Source: a virus. From it: 36,644 bases of DNA. Position numbers and translations under genes: made by a program. Of the stretch, positions 1-7,035 are shown piece by piece (position 1 is the first letter of the stretch; each line of letters starts with the position of its first letter). Location: positions 1 through 36,644 of the IMG/VR virus record IMGVR_UViG_3300032242_000814, one strand, 5' to 3'. The notes under the pieces were generated by a model. It was not told the DNA's origin and made no database searches. It saw nothing but the letters and a program-made list of their open reading frames with translations.

Positions 1-24
1 GAAGCAGCAACAATCGTACTTTAA
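1..24 (+). CDS. Last codons of a tail-fibre gene (partial; joins the right edge if circular)
   Basis: Reading from base 1 gives EAATIVL followed by TAA at 22-24. The open tail-fibre frame at the right end of the window finishes exactly on a codon boundary at 36644, so joining the ends gives an uninterrupted reading frame with the same Ala/Thr-rich character. A terminator hairpin follows at 44-70. I infer this is the C-terminus of the gene starting at 35451, giving a protein of about 405 residues. The in-frame match alone would occur by chance one time in three; the gene order on both sides adds support. Confidence 0.55.
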   Translation, partial: EAATIVL

Positions 25-43
25 GTAAAACAAATTATTAACT

Positions 44-70
44 GCCCCTCTTCGGAGGGGCTTTTCTTTT
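44..70 (+). terminator. Rho-independent terminator after the tail fibre
   Basis: A perfect 7-bp GC-rich stem (GCCCCTC 44-50, GAGGGGC 55-61) closes a TTCG tetraloop and is followed by a T-rich tract at 62-70. It sits between the tail-fibre stop at 24 and the next tail gene at 82, where it could lower read-through into the tail-lysis genes. Confidence 0.85.
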
Positions 71-81
71 AGGGGGTTGCC

Positions 82-2058
82 TTGGCAGGTAGAGATATAA
101 CCGAAGGTCGTGCCAATAGAGCCATTGCTGTAAACCTTGGTATCACTCAGGGTAATGTATGGCAGAACTCAGGTATCGATTACGACATTGCTATCAATGG
201 TATTCCGTTTATCCTTGACGCTAGCGCCGACCATCCATATGAGCGCAGCACAGCTCCCTTTCGTAAGAACCAGTTCGACACACAGCGTGACCCGGGTGAA
301 CAATCAATCACCGGATGGTGGCTTCGTAGCCAGTCTAGCTTCCATGCTGGGCAAGGGATTAACTTCTACGACCCATTTGCCAACCCTTTCTCTACAACCC
401 TAGCCTCTAACTCATACCGTTATTCTCAATCATTTAACGTTAACCCTTGGAACTTTGGTCAAGTAAGTCTGCTTCATTCTACTAGCTTATGTACTTCTAC
501 TACTGCTGCTACTCACGTTGAAGCATATCATGCAGCAGGTGATGGCGATTATGTAATTATGTTGGATACCAACATCTACAAGGTAGCAGCCGATGGAACA
601 AAAACTACATTGGTTACTGCATCTGGCAGTATTTATTCGTTTACAACAGATGGCACTAATCTATATTATTTAGACGCTACTCACGTTTGGTCTAAGCCAA
701 TAGCTGGTGGCTCAGCAACTTCTTTGTTTGGAAGAACAGGAACCATTAACTCTTCTGCTATGCACTGGGTTAAACAACGCCTTGTTGCTGGTATTAACAA
801 CAGTCTTTATGAATTAGTAGGCACTGGCAATAACATGCCTAGCCCTGTATACACCCACCCTAACCCATCATGGCAATGGACTGACATTGATGAAGCCGGT
901 CCTGCTATTTACGCCTCTGGCTATGCTGGCGCTAACTCAGCTATCTATATGTTTGTACCCAACACCTCTGGTGTCATGCCTGTACTTACCTCTGGAATTA
1001 TTGCAGCGCAATTCCCAGAGGGTGAAATCATTTACTCAATGTACTCACACCTTGGCACTTACCTCATCATTGGAACTAACAAGGGTGTGCGTGTAGCACA
1101 GGTAGACCAAGCAACTGGTTACCTTAACTACGGTCCACTGTTAGTCAACACAACCAACCCAGTTCGCGGCTTTGCTGCCCGTGATTCTTATGTATGGTTT
1201 GGTTCATCAGTATCGGATAACGTTGCTAACTATGCTGGTACATGGCGCATTGATTTATCTAATGAAATCGATACTCTTCGTTTTGCTATAGCTCAAGACA
1301 TCTGTACTACTAATGTATCAGGAACTACTTACGATATAGCCTTTATGGGAAATTCAAACCAACTAACATTCTTAGCATCTAGCGATGCTGGTACCCCATC
1401 TGGTCTAGGTTTATACATTGAGTCTGCTACACAAATGGCAGCAGATGGTTGGATACAAACAGGTTTCATTCGTTACAATACCCTTGAGCAAAAGAACTTC
1501 AAGCGTATTGTGGCACGTGGTGACTTTGGTATTGCCCCGGGTACAACTTATCCTTCAGGTGTATCCAAAGGCTCAATGACTATTTCAACTGTAGATTTAA
1601 ACAAAACCCTTTACGATGCAGTCTCTTATGACTACGACATTGGCACCCCTGAAGTAACCATCACTTCTCCATCTGGAGCACAGGATGCTATTGCCTTACG
1701 CTTTACTTTGTACAGAGATGCTACAGATGCAACCATAAGCCCTATCTTCAAGGGATACCAGCTTAAGGCAGTACCTGCTACTCCTCGTACCCGTATCATC
1801 AAGATACCTTTAATGTGTTATGACACAGAGACAGACCGCTACAACGCCACCCTTGGCTATGAAGGCAGGGCTTTTGACAAGCTTGCTTCCCTTGAGAATG
1901 CCGAAGCTGCTGGTGATGTGGTCACCCTACAAGACTTCCGCACTGGCGAAACTGCCCAGTGTTTGATTGAAGAACTTACATTCATTAACAAGGTTAACCC
2001 TGACAAGAAGATAACCAACTTCCAAGGCTTAATCTATATCACGGTTAGAACGGTATAA
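82..2058 (+). CDS. Beta-rich tail protein (minor tail or nozzle protein), 658 aa
   Basis: Predicted virion tail component. The sequence is rich in Gly, Thr, Ser, Tyr and Asn with many short beta-type segments (for example NLYYLDATHVWSKP and YVWFGSSV), as in beta-propeller tail proteins. The N-terminal 110 residues, with FDTQRDPGEQSITGWWLRSQ and a following WNFGQVSLL, match a pattern I know from actinophage minor tail proteins next to tail fibres and lysins. The start is TTG at 82-84, preceded by AGGGGG at 71-76 with good spacing. It lies between the tail fibre and the lysis genes. It could be the T7 gp12-like nozzle or a receptor-binding protein; the sequence does not settle this. Confidence 0.7.
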   Translation: MAGRDITEGRANRAIAVNLGITQGNVWQNSGIDYDIAINGIPFILDASADHPYERSTAPFRKNQFDTQRDPGEQSITGWWLRSQSSFHAGQGINFYDPFANPFSTTLASNSYRYSQSFNVNPWNFGQVSLLHSTSLCTSTTAATHVEAYHAAGDGDYVIMLDTNIYKVAADGTKTTLVTASGSIYSFTTDGTNLYYLDATHVWSKPIAGGSATSLFGRTGTINSSAMHWVKQRLVAGINNSLYELVGTGNNMPSPVYTHPNPSWQWTDIDEAGPAIYASGYAGANSAIYMFVPNTSGVMPVLTSGIIAAQFPEGEIIYSMYSHLGTYLIIGTNKGVRVAQVDQATGYLNYGPLLVNTTNPVRGFAARDSYVWFGSSVSDNVANYAGTWRIDLSNEIDTLRFAIAQDICTTNVSGTTYDIAFMGNSNQLTFLASSDAGTPSGLGLYIESATQMAADGWIQTGFIRYNTLEQKNFKRIVARGDFGIAPGTTYPSGVSKGSMTISTVDLNKTLYDAVSYDYDIGTPEVTITSPSGAQDAIALRFTLYRDATDATISPIFKGYQLKAVPATPRTRIIKIPLMCYDTETDRYNATLGYEGRAFDKLASLENAEAAGDVVTLQDFRTGETAQCLIEELTFINKVNPDKKITNFQGLIYITVRTV

Positions 2059-2059
2059 C

Positions 2060-2314
2060 ATGTCATCAGATACAGCAACCATTGTCTACTCATACTTCTT
2101 CGTAGCAGCAGCTTTACTTGCCGGTCTTAGTCTTGTTGCTAGGCATACCATTGCTAAGTACACAGATGAACTCAAGGACAAGTTAGCCAAGATTGAGTAT
2201 GCACTGTACAACGATGGACATACAGGTCTTATCAACAAGGTAGACCAACTAATCGAAAACCAAAACATTATCAAGATTGACGTAGAAGTTATGAAGGCAA
2301 AGGCAGACCTATGA
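2060..2314 (+). CDS. One-TM protein with coiled coil (holin-like or spanin-like), 84 aa
   Basis: One hydrophobic segment at about residues 8-29 (IVYSYFFVAAALLAGLSLVA) is followed by a charged helical stretch typical of a coiled coil (DELKDKLAKIEYAL and later VDQLIENQNIIK). Small proteins of this build often sit beside endolysin genes and act as holin or accessory membrane proteins. It starts 2 nt after the upstream stop, and its stop overlaps the endolysin start by 4 nt (ATGA), so the two are translationally coupled. The role is inferred from context. Confidence 0.6.
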   Translation: MSSDTATIVYSYFFVAAALLAGLSLVARHTIAKYTDELKDKLAKIEYALYNDGHTGLINKVDQLIENQNIIKIDVEVMKAKADL

Positions 2315-2796
2315 GCCAAGCTCAAGACGTACTAGCAGTAGCCCACAAGTATGTGGCTGCTGGTTACAAAGAAGGTGCTAACAACGATAGCATCTTTGGC
2401 AAGTGGTACGGACTTAACAACCAGTCATGGTGTGCCATGTTTGTTTCCTATTGCTTTGACCAAGCCAAGGTAGGCAACCTACTCGTTGGCGCTCAATCAC
2501 CAAAGGGATTTGCTTACTGCCCAGCAGGAGTTAATTACTTCAAAGCTCACAACCAGTTAGTGCCAGTCAAGCAAGCACAGCCGGGAGACATCGTGTTCTT
2601 TAACTGGAACGGTGGCAAAGACGCTGAGCATGTCGGTCTAGTTGTCTACAATGATTCAGCTCATGGCATCCTCGATACCTATGAGGGCAATACGGGAGCG
2701 CCCGGACTCAACCAAAGCAATGGCGATGGTTGTTACGAGAAGCGCCGTCTCTACCAATTCGTGGTAGCCGTAGCTCGCCCTAAGTGGACTGCGTAA
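2311..2796 (+). CDS. Endolysin, CHAP-type peptidase/amidase, 161 aa
   Basis: Predicted cysteine hydrolase that cuts peptidoglycan at lysis. The catalytic Cys is C41 in SWCAMFVSYCF and the His is H107 in AEHVGLVV; an acidic partner such as E125 in DTYEGNTG follows. The PGDIVFFNW stretch before the His strand is the usual CHAP pattern. There is no separate cell-wall-binding domain and no signal peptide, so release would depend on a holin. It overlaps the upstream membrane protein by 4 nt and is followed by a zinc-ribbon micro-ORF and a holin-like gene. Confidence 0.87.
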   Translation: MSQAQDVLAVAHKYVAAGYKEGANNDSIFGKWYGLNNQSWCAMFVSYCFDQAKVGNLLVGAQSPKGFAYCPAGVNYFKAHNQLVPVKQAQPGDIVFFNWNGGKDAEHVGLVVYNDSAHGILDTYEGNTGAPGLNQSNGDGCYEKRRLYQFVVAVARPKWTA

Positions 2797-2815
2797 ATAC
2801 CCGCGGGGACTAAAA

Positions 2816-2929
2816 ATTTATCGACACGCTGCGTGTTTTAGATGCCATAAGTTTGGCTCTGTTAATATTAGGCACTGGATATTCTACTGTTTGGAATGTC
2901 TAGAAACTCTAGAGAAAGAAGACAAATGA
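2816..2929 (+). CDS. Zinc-ribbon microprotein with apparent ATT start, 37 aa
   Basis: An open frame in the gap between endolysin and holin encodes two CXXC knuckles, CFRC and CLEC, spaced like a small zinc ribbon, with a charged C-terminus. Its stop overlaps the downstream ATG (AATGA at 2925-2929), as at most real junctions in this genome. No ATG, GTG or TTG is in frame before the first knuckle. ATT at 2816 has GGGGA at 2805-2809 about 6 nt upstream, which is good spacing, so I propose initiation there. An alternative is a remnant or a frameshift product. Confidence 0.5.
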   Translation: MYRHAACFRCHKFGSVNIRHWIFYCLECLETLEKEDK

Positions 2930-3159
2930 ACATCTCACCAAAGGTATGGACAGTACTAGGCACCTATGCCCGTGCGTTCATCGCATCAGTTGTAACTCAA
3001 TACACACTAGGTAACACAAGCGTGAAGGCTCTCTTCGCTGCAGGTGCTGCTTCAGTAATCCCAGTAATCCTACGTTGGGCTAACCCAGCAGACCAATTCC
3101 CAGCGGCTCAACCATCAGTTAAGGCTGCAGCTGCAGTAGTAGAAGAGCACACAGCATAG
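2926..3159 (+). CDS. Holin-like small membrane protein, 77 aa
   Basis: Short protein with two hydrophobic stretches, about residues 12-25 (AFIASVVTQYTLG) and 28-44 (VKALFAAGAASVIPVIL), followed by RWANPAD and an Ala/Val-rich tail. The ending of the second helix in ILRWANP resembles holins of actinophages I know. I chose ATG at 2926 rather than the in-frame ATG at 2896, because the later start overlaps the preceding micro-ORF stop and has a GAAAGAAG purine tract upstream. It is the last gene of the rightward transcription unit, before a strong terminator. Confidence 0.68.
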   Translation: MNISPKVWTVLGTYARAFIASVVTQYTLGNTSVKALFAAGAASVIPVILRWANPADQFPAAQPSVKAAAAVVEEHTA

Positions 3160-3175
3160 CCTTTAAACGGCTTCT

Positions 3176-3194
3176 AAGGGCTATTTAAGCCCTT
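3176..3194 (+). other. Small hairpin ahead of the main terminator
   Basis: AAGGGCT (3176-3182) pairs with AGCCCTT (3188-3194) around an ATTTA loop. It lies between the holin stop and the strong terminator and has no T-tract of its own. It may protect the 3' end of the late transcript or assist termination of leftward transcription. Confidence 0.4.
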
Positions 3195-3240
3195 GAACCC
3201 CCATCTCTGGTCTTAGGACTAGGGGCGGGGGTTCTTTTTT
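3195..3240 (+). terminator. Strong rho-independent terminator at the convergent junction
   Basis: GAACCCCC (3195-3202) pairs perfectly with GGGGGTTC (3227-3234), followed by six T (3235-3240). It ends the rightward tail-lysis transcript. The loop and the 3' arm also contain the stop and last codons of the opposing minus-strand gene that ends at 3219, so terminator and coding sequence overlap. Confidence 0.88.
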
Positions 3241-3602
3241 ATTTCCTGAAGCAGGTCTTCTGGCTTTAATAGGTAGCCACGGCTTGGATTTGGTGGCATA
3301 TGGTTGGCTATAGGACGCCCTTTTAAGGGGGTAATTATGGCGAGTTGCGCCCTTTTCACGAGCAGGATGGCATCTTCCATCACAAAGCCCCAGTAATCGG
3401 CTGAACTCACGCTTAACCCAGATGGCTCCCATGATTGGGTAGCTTGGTAGAAGCACTCGGTTTCAATGAACAGGTTACCCGTATCTTTCCAACGACGGTC
3501 GGTCTTAACCTCTACGGTTTGACCACCAGTGAGCAGCCCATGAACAAGCTGCTCTCCGGCGTACCCGTCCCGGTAATCTAAATCCCAATCTGAATTCTTC
3601 AC
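3219..3602 (-). CDS. PD-(D/E)XK-fold nuclease-like protein, 127 aa
   Basis: Short protein with a restriction-endonuclease-like signature: E17 in GYAGEQLV, then E31-x-K33 in TVEVKTDRRW, then E47 in GNLFIE. This arrangement is seen in small PD-(D/E)XK proteins common in phages. The chosen start is GTG at 3602, because AGGGAGA lies about 6 nt upstream; a TTG at 3620 in the same frame would add six residues but lacks such a site. Substrate unknown; DNA processing or host DNA degradation is plausible. It is the last gene of the leftward operon, with a possible promoter of its own at 3635-3640, and its 3' end lies inside the opposing terminator. Confidence 0.62.
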   Translation of the reverse strand: MKNSDWDLDYRDGYAGEQLVHGLLTGGQTVEVKTDRRWKDTGNLFIETECFYQATQSWEPSGLSVSSADYWGFVMEDAILLVKRAQLAIITPLKGRPIANHMPPNPSRGYLLKPEDLLQEIKKNPRP

Positions 3603-3634
3603 GGTGTGTCTCCCTGACAAGAGTTCATTTTGCG

Positions 3635-3640
3635 ATTATA
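3635..3640 (-). promoter_or_regulatory. Candidate -10 box for the last leftward gene
   Basis: On the minus strand the sequence reads TATAAT, a perfect -10 hexamer, 33 nt before the GTG start at 3602. I do not see a good -35 at 17 nt. The 64-nt gap between WhiB and this gene contrasts with the overlapping junctions elsewhere in the operon and supports an internal promoter. Confidence 0.35.
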
Positions 3641-3666
3641 ATTTCCCATGTTGTTGGATAACATTA

Positions 3667-3903
3667 CTATCTGTTTCTTAATCTGTTAGTCATTCTTCTT
3701 CTCTGTACAGAAGTAGTTCCTGCCCAGTACCCAAAATCAATTTTGTTTTCTAATGCATATTCTAAACATTCTGCTTTTACATCACAGACGCCGCAAATTC
3801 TTTTAAGCTGTGGCGGATAAGACTGGCTTTCATTCTCTACAAAAAACATTTCAGTATCTGTTCCCAAGCAATTAGCTTGGGCTTTCCAGTCTTCTTCTCT
3901 CAT
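3667..3903 (-). CDS. WhiB-family Fe-S transcription regulator, 78 aa
   Basis: Four conserved cysteines, C12, C37, C40 and C46 (NCLG then ICGVCDVKAEC), give the C-Xn-C-X2-C-X5-C pattern that binds a 4Fe-4S cluster. The GYWAGTTS turn and the basic C-terminus QRRRMTNRLRNR complete the family layout. WhiB proteins are confined to Actinobacteria and their phages and act by binding the main sigma factor. This is the strongest host marker in the window. Its start overlaps the FmdB-like stop (TAATG). It may redirect host transcription together with the sigma-like gene upstream in the same operon. Confidence 0.9.
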   Translation of the reverse strand: MREEDWKAQANCLGTDTEMFFVENESQSYPPQLKRICGVCDVKAECLEYALENKIDFGYWAGTTSVQRRRMTNRLRNR

Positions 3904-4064
3904 TAGCCACCTGTCTTGTAAAACCCACCGCCTTTAAAGTGGATTGGTACGGCGGACCATACTCGCACCATTGTGTTTCCGCAAGTGGTACATGGCGGTT
4001 GCATAGAGTCTTGCACTTCAATGATTGTGTTACAGGTCTCACACTTGAAATCGTAGTTAGGCAT
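3903..4064 (-). CDS. FmdB-type zinc-ribbon protein, 53 aa
   Basis: The sequence begins MPNYDFKCETC and has a second knuckle CTTCG, giving cysteines C8, C11, C25 and C28, and ends FKGGGFYKTGG. This is the layout of the FmdB family of putative regulatory zinc ribbons, whose N-terminus is normally MPxYxYxC. I therefore start at ATG 4064 instead of an upstream in-frame GTG at 4088. The start overlaps the methyltransferase stop (ATGCCTAA), and the stop overlaps the WhiB start. A regulatory role is a family guess. Confidence 0.78.
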   Translation of the reverse strand: MPNYDFKCETCNTIIEVQDSMQPPCTTCGNTMVRVWSAVPIHFKGGGFYKTGG

Positions 4065-4653
4065 TTTTTCTAATCCAAACTTGGTCACCCTTGTTAATAA
4101 AGGTGTATTGTCCGATGTGTTGTTCTAGGAACAAGTCAATGCCCGGACGCGGTGCAAAGTCTTGGTCAGGTAAACCATCGCCCCATGTGTAGTCATCAAA
4201 GGCAATGATTCCGTTAGGTGCTAAGCAAGCCCATGCACCCAAAGCATCTTCATAAACTGCCTTAGCTGTGTGGTCTCCGTCAACATACACGAAGTCAAAG
4301 CTGTCAGGCTTTTGGTTATTGAAAAATTCTTTAGAGCTAATACGCATAGAGCGTACGTTCTTGAACTCATCTACCTTTGCTTTGTAGGTTTCATAGACAT
4401 CCTCAAAGTCCATCTGATGATGAACAGTCTCAGTCTTGGAACCCTTCCAAGTATCTACATCTATCAAGGTAGAGCTTTGGTCAGTCAAGATATTCTTTAG
4501 TAGCCATACGCTGGCATCACCAGTGAATACACCAATCTGACAAAAGCGTAGCTGCGGTTGTCCTTTGAAGTGGTCAAGGTATTGAGCAAAGTTATCCCTT
4601 GCTACAGCTTCAAACCAATTAGGGTAGTTACTCACAGTCCATCCATTCGTCAT
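4057..4653 (-). CDS. SAM-dependent methyltransferase, class I (Methyltransf_24-like), 198 aa
   Basis: Motif I reads FCQIGVFTGDAS (about residues 37-48), followed by an acidic strand end LIDVDTW. A second core block, DFVYVDGDHTAKAV (about 119-132), and NGIIAFDDYTWG match the Rossmann methyltransferases often found with glycosyltransferases. Substrate unknown: a sugar, a small metabolite or a surface glycan is more likely than DNA, since no DNA-methylase NPPY/DPPY motif is present. A TTG directly upstream (4656) or a GTG at V8 could also be the start. The start overlaps the upstream zinc-ribbon gene. Confidence 0.78.
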   Translation of the reverse strand: MTNGWTVSNYPNWFEAVARDNFAQYLDHFKGQPQLRFCQIGVFTGDASVWLLKNILTDQSSTLIDVDTWKGSKTETVHHQMDFEDVYETYKAKVDEFKNVRSMRISSKEFFNNQKPDSFDFVYVDGDHTAKAVYEDALGAWACLAPNGIIAFDDYTWGDGLPDQDFAPRPGIDLFLEQHIGQYTFINKGDQVWIRKNA

Positions 4654-4819
4654 CAATAGGGGTAGGCGCAGTGGTATATCTACCGCACTCTACGCATTGC
4701 TGTTTAAGGTTGTACCAAGCTATGTCTCTAGTCTCTTCATCCCACATGAGCTGGACTGCGAATACTCTGCAGCCACAGATACATGCAAAGGTAGGGATAC
4801 CAGTTAAGTCATCAGTCAT
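4628..4819 (-). CDS. Zinc-ribbon protein, 63 aa
   Basis: Two cysteine clusters, CICGC near the N-terminus and CVECG in the middle, flank a conserved stretch with WDEETRDIAWYNL, and TTAPTP follows. Similar small zinc-binding proteins are frequent in actinophage early regions; no function is established. The chosen ATG at 4819 overlaps the stop of the preceding membrane microprotein; a TTG at 4828 in the same frame is an alternative. Confidence 0.65.
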   Translation of the reverse strand: MTDDLTGIPTFACICGCRVFAVQLMWDEETRDIAWYNLKQQCVECGRYTTAPTPIDDEWMDCE

Positions 4820-4892
4820 CTGGGTCAATCGTTGTAGCCACTAGCCAGAAAGAGACTACGGCTACGATTAGTAGTAAGCAAAAGATAATCAT
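4812..4892 (-). CDS. Single-TM microprotein, 26 aa
   Basis: A short frame begins at ATG 4892, overlapping the glycosyltransferase stop as ATGA, and ends inside the start of the zinc-ribbon gene. It encodes MIIFCLLLIVAVVSFWLVA followed by TTIDPDD, so nearly the whole protein is one membrane helix with an acidic end. The overlap on both sides supports it as a real gene. It could anchor or regulate a membrane process; no homology is recognisable at this length. Confidence 0.55.
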   Translation of the reverse strand: MIIFCLLLIVAVVSFWLVATTIDPDD

Positions 4893-5620
4893 TCTTTGCC
4901 TTTGTCTGAGTTCCAGTACATCTTGTAGAACTCTAGGTCATAGGCAAAGCGCTTCATGTGTTTGACTGTTGCACCTGTGTGTGCAAACAATGGCACTTCA
5001 GCTTCCTTCATAGCACGGAAGAAGTTAATATCTTCAGAGACAAACTTCTCACCTACGCCAGTCTCGTTAAAGAATGGTCGCTCGCCGTGAAACTCACGCA
5101 TCTTCTCTGCTGCACTACGGTGCATAAGAACAAAGCCAAAGCCAGCAGCATCTACCTTAACCAATGCGTTAGCTGGCAGCGGATGAATGTAGGAGATGAC
5201 GTTAGGGTCTTTAGTAAACTGGAAAAGCGCTGGGAACGGAGTCATCACTGACTGTTCGTTCTCCTTGGAGATAAAATAAACCCCGGAAATCACTGGTTTT
5301 GTGGTCGGGTCAGCCTCGAACCATAGCTTCTCTAAGGCTTCATTGGTCAAGACAATATCAGAGTCAACCCATAGAATCCAAGGGAAGTCTGTATGGTCAA
5401 GCCAAAAATCAAAAGCGTTCTGCCTTTGTCTACCAATTTGATTACCCTGAATTCGCATCGCTGAACGAATGGGTACTTCGGAAGTGAGGATGGAGTATAC
5501 CAACCCCTCGGTAAATTTTCCGTCGGTCAGTCCACCATCGCACCAACAGACGATGATGTTGTCATTCGTCAACTTCTTCGAAGCTGGATTCTGTTTCTTG
5601 AATTGTTGTGTCTTCGTCAT
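4889..5620 (-). CDS. Glycosyltransferase, GT-A fold, 243 aa
   Basis: Predicted metal-dependent nucleotide-sugar transferase. The DxD motif is D86-S-D88 in WILWVDSDIVL. It is followed by ISGVYF, by AAGFGFVLMHR around residue 160, and by SEDINFFRAMKE, then AHTGATVKHMKRF, which contains the His typical of the C-terminal metal or acceptor site. No membrane segment. The acceptor is unknown: phage DNA, a virion protein or the host envelope. The ATG at 5620 lies 59 nt inside the sigma-like gene and has no clear ribosome site; a TTG at 5572 is a possible later start. Confidence 0.78.
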   Translation of the reverse strand: MTKTQQFKKQNPASKKLTNDNIIVCWCDGGLTDGKFTEGLVYSILTSEVPIRSAMRIQGNQIGRQRQNAFDFWLDHTDFPWILWVDSDIVLTNEALEKLWFEADPTTKPVISGVYFISKENEQSVMTPFPALFQFTKDPNVISYIHPLPANALVKVDAAGFGFVLMHRSAAEKMREFHGERPFFNETGVGEKFVSEDINFFRAMKEAEVPLFAHTGATVKHMKRFAYDLEFYKMYWNSDKGKE

Positions 5621-6230
5621 GGTGTGGTTTCCATCCGCCTAGGTATTGGATAATGTTTGTAATAATTCTTTGTACCTTCATGCGAGCACCATCAGGTGTG
5701 GTCTGTAGCATGTCAGCAATAATGTTCCAATCAGGGACATCGAATGAGAAGCGAACCTTTAAAATTGCTTGCTTGGTTTCGCTGAGCTTGTAGTATGCCT
5801 TTGCTATATCTGAGCGTAAGCCCAACCAGTTCATGCCATCGCTAATCTCACCAGACTTAACTTGGTTACCCAAGTCTTTAATCTTGGCTGGCATCTCATA
5901 GGACTCGGTGATAACCGAAGGCAAGAATGTTTCTACTACTGAAGCATCGTAGTAGTACAGGTCTTCTACATCGTAGCCAGCGGTCCTAGCTTTTTCTTTT
6001 TGGCAGAACTTTAAGCATTGGTTACGCAAGGATTTAGCAATGAGCTTGTCGCTGTCCTTCATGTCCAGCTCCATCCACTCCTTAAACTTTCTAGGGTGGG
6101 TGACAAACCACATGTACATCTCTTGCTGCAAGTCATCTGGTTCTACCATCGGATACTTGCGAGAGTACTCGGTAGCAATCCTATACATCATGTCCTTATA
6201 GGTTAGCCACTGTTCTATCGAATGCTTCAT
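5562..6230 (-). CDS. Sigma-70-family-like factor, 222 aa
   Basis: The N-terminal part carries VEPDDLQQEMYMWF, like sigma region 2 (YPxVEPxDLxQE). The C-terminal part holds a region-4-like HTH: LSETKQAILKVRFSFD then WNIIADMLQTTPDGARMKVQRI. The acidic tail is TTIQETESSFEEVDE. Proteins of this layout occur in actinophage genomes and are thought to redirect RNA polymerase, for example to late promoters; that is inference here. It overlaps the metallophosphoesterase stop by 4 nt (ATGA). Together with WhiB it forms a possible transcription take-over pair. Confidence 0.7.
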   Translation of the reverse strand: MKHSIEQWLTYKDMMYRIATEYSRKYPMVEPDDLQQEMYMWFVTHPRKFKEWMELDMKDSDKLIAKSLRNQCLKFCQKEKARTAGYDVEDLYYYDASVVETFLPSVITESYEMPAKIKDLGNQVKSGEISDGMNWLGLRSDIAKAYYKLSETKQAILKVRFSFDVPDWNIIADMLQTTPDGARMKVQRIITNIIQYLGGWKPHHDEDTTIQETESSFEEVDE

Positions 6231-6967
6231 GGAGTAACTATCTTCCCATCTACGATAGGTACTGCGTACGGAGTAACCTTGTTGTTCTTCTCAACCAAGA
6301 TACCTATGCCTTGCTGCCAGTTGGCAATGCCAGAGGTTAGATAGCTTGCTTGTTTCATATCCATAAGGTGTCCGACTTCTAATCCAAACAAAGTCTTGTT
6401 CTTGCCATACAAACCAGTGGTCTCGTGTTGCAGACCAAGCTTGTGCGTATGTCCACAAACTACAGACTTGCCTAGCTTCTTAGCTAAGCTCATAGCAGTG
6501 GAGCCCGGGACTTGGACTGAGCGTCCTTCATCACCGTGTGCCATTACCCAGCCGGGCAATAGTTCTTTAAACTTATGTAGGTAATCTATCTTGAGTTCAT
6601 CGTACCCAATTAGTTCTTCAACCTTGTTAGAGCGTAGGCTTCTAAGAGCCGGAGCATACTTGTTAATGTATGTTTCAATGCGGTCAGTGTGATTAGACCG
6701 TTGGATTACAAACTTCTTACGCCAACCCAGAGCATTTCTAAAGTCAAGCATAAGGTTGAACAGTCCATCAATGTCTTCTTGTAGAGTATCTGTGTACTCT
6801 CCAGACATGCCTTTGTTCCAACGTGAAGGTTGAGGAGCATCGAGCTCATCTCCCACACACCAAAGTTCAGTAGGCTTTTCATGCTTGATGAAGCTGATTA
6901 CTTCTTTGATTGCTTTAGGGTCGTGATACGGGTATTGAATGTCACTGAGGACAACTACCTTACGCAC
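6227..6967 (-). CDS. Calcineurin-like metallophosphoesterase, 246 aa
   Basis: The five metal-site blocks are visible in order: SDIQYPYHD (D9), CVGDELD (D40), RSNHTDR, MAHGDEG and CGHTHK. The first block has Gln where DxH is usual, a variant I know from other phage members. Likely hydrolyses a phosphodiester or phosphomonoester; the substrate could be a nucleotide or nucleic acid. The start is GTG at 6967 with GGGAAGG about 10 nt upstream. It is the first gene after a short non-coding spacer (6968-7035), so it may have its own promoter or operator. Confidence 0.83.
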   Translation of the reverse strand: MRKVVVLSDIQYPYHDPKAIKEVISFIKHEKPTELWCVGDELDAPQPSRWNKGMSGEYTDTLQEDIDGLFNLMLDFRNALGWRKKFVIQRSNHTDRIETYINKYAPALRSLRSNKVEELIGYDELKIDYLHKFKELLPGWVMAHGDEGRSVQVPGSTAMSLAKKLGKSVVCGHTHKLGLQHETTGLYGKNKTLFGLEVGHLMDMKQASYLTSGIANWQQGIGILVEKNNKVTPYAVPIVDGKIVTP

Positions 6968-6986
6968 AATAGCGATACCTTCCCAT

Positions 6987-7035
6987 AGTGGCTACCACTT
7001 GTAGCACTAGGAAAAGTGTATTACATCAGTGTAAT
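6987..7035. promoter_or_regulatory. Spacer with inverted repeats (possible operator)
   Basis: The spacer between the kinase and the metallophosphoesterase holds a perfect inverted repeat, ATTACA (7020-7025) and TGTAAT (7030-7035) separated by 4 nt, directly after the kinase stop. A second, imperfect one pairs AGTGGCTAC (6987-6995) with GTAGCACT (7001-7008). The first could be a regulator site; neither is followed by a T-tract, so they do not look like terminators. Confidence 0.35.

Noticed and set aside
2896-2925. Longer form of the holin starting at ATG 2896
   Set aside because: Adds ten polar residues, overlaps the zinc-ribbon frame and has GGA only 0-2 nt from the ATG; the start at 2926 matches the overlap style of this genome.
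3181-3456. 91-codon minus-strand frame overlapping the nuclease-like gene
   Set aside because: It overlaps the PD-(D/E)XK frame, which has the catalytic pattern and a good start; this one has neither.
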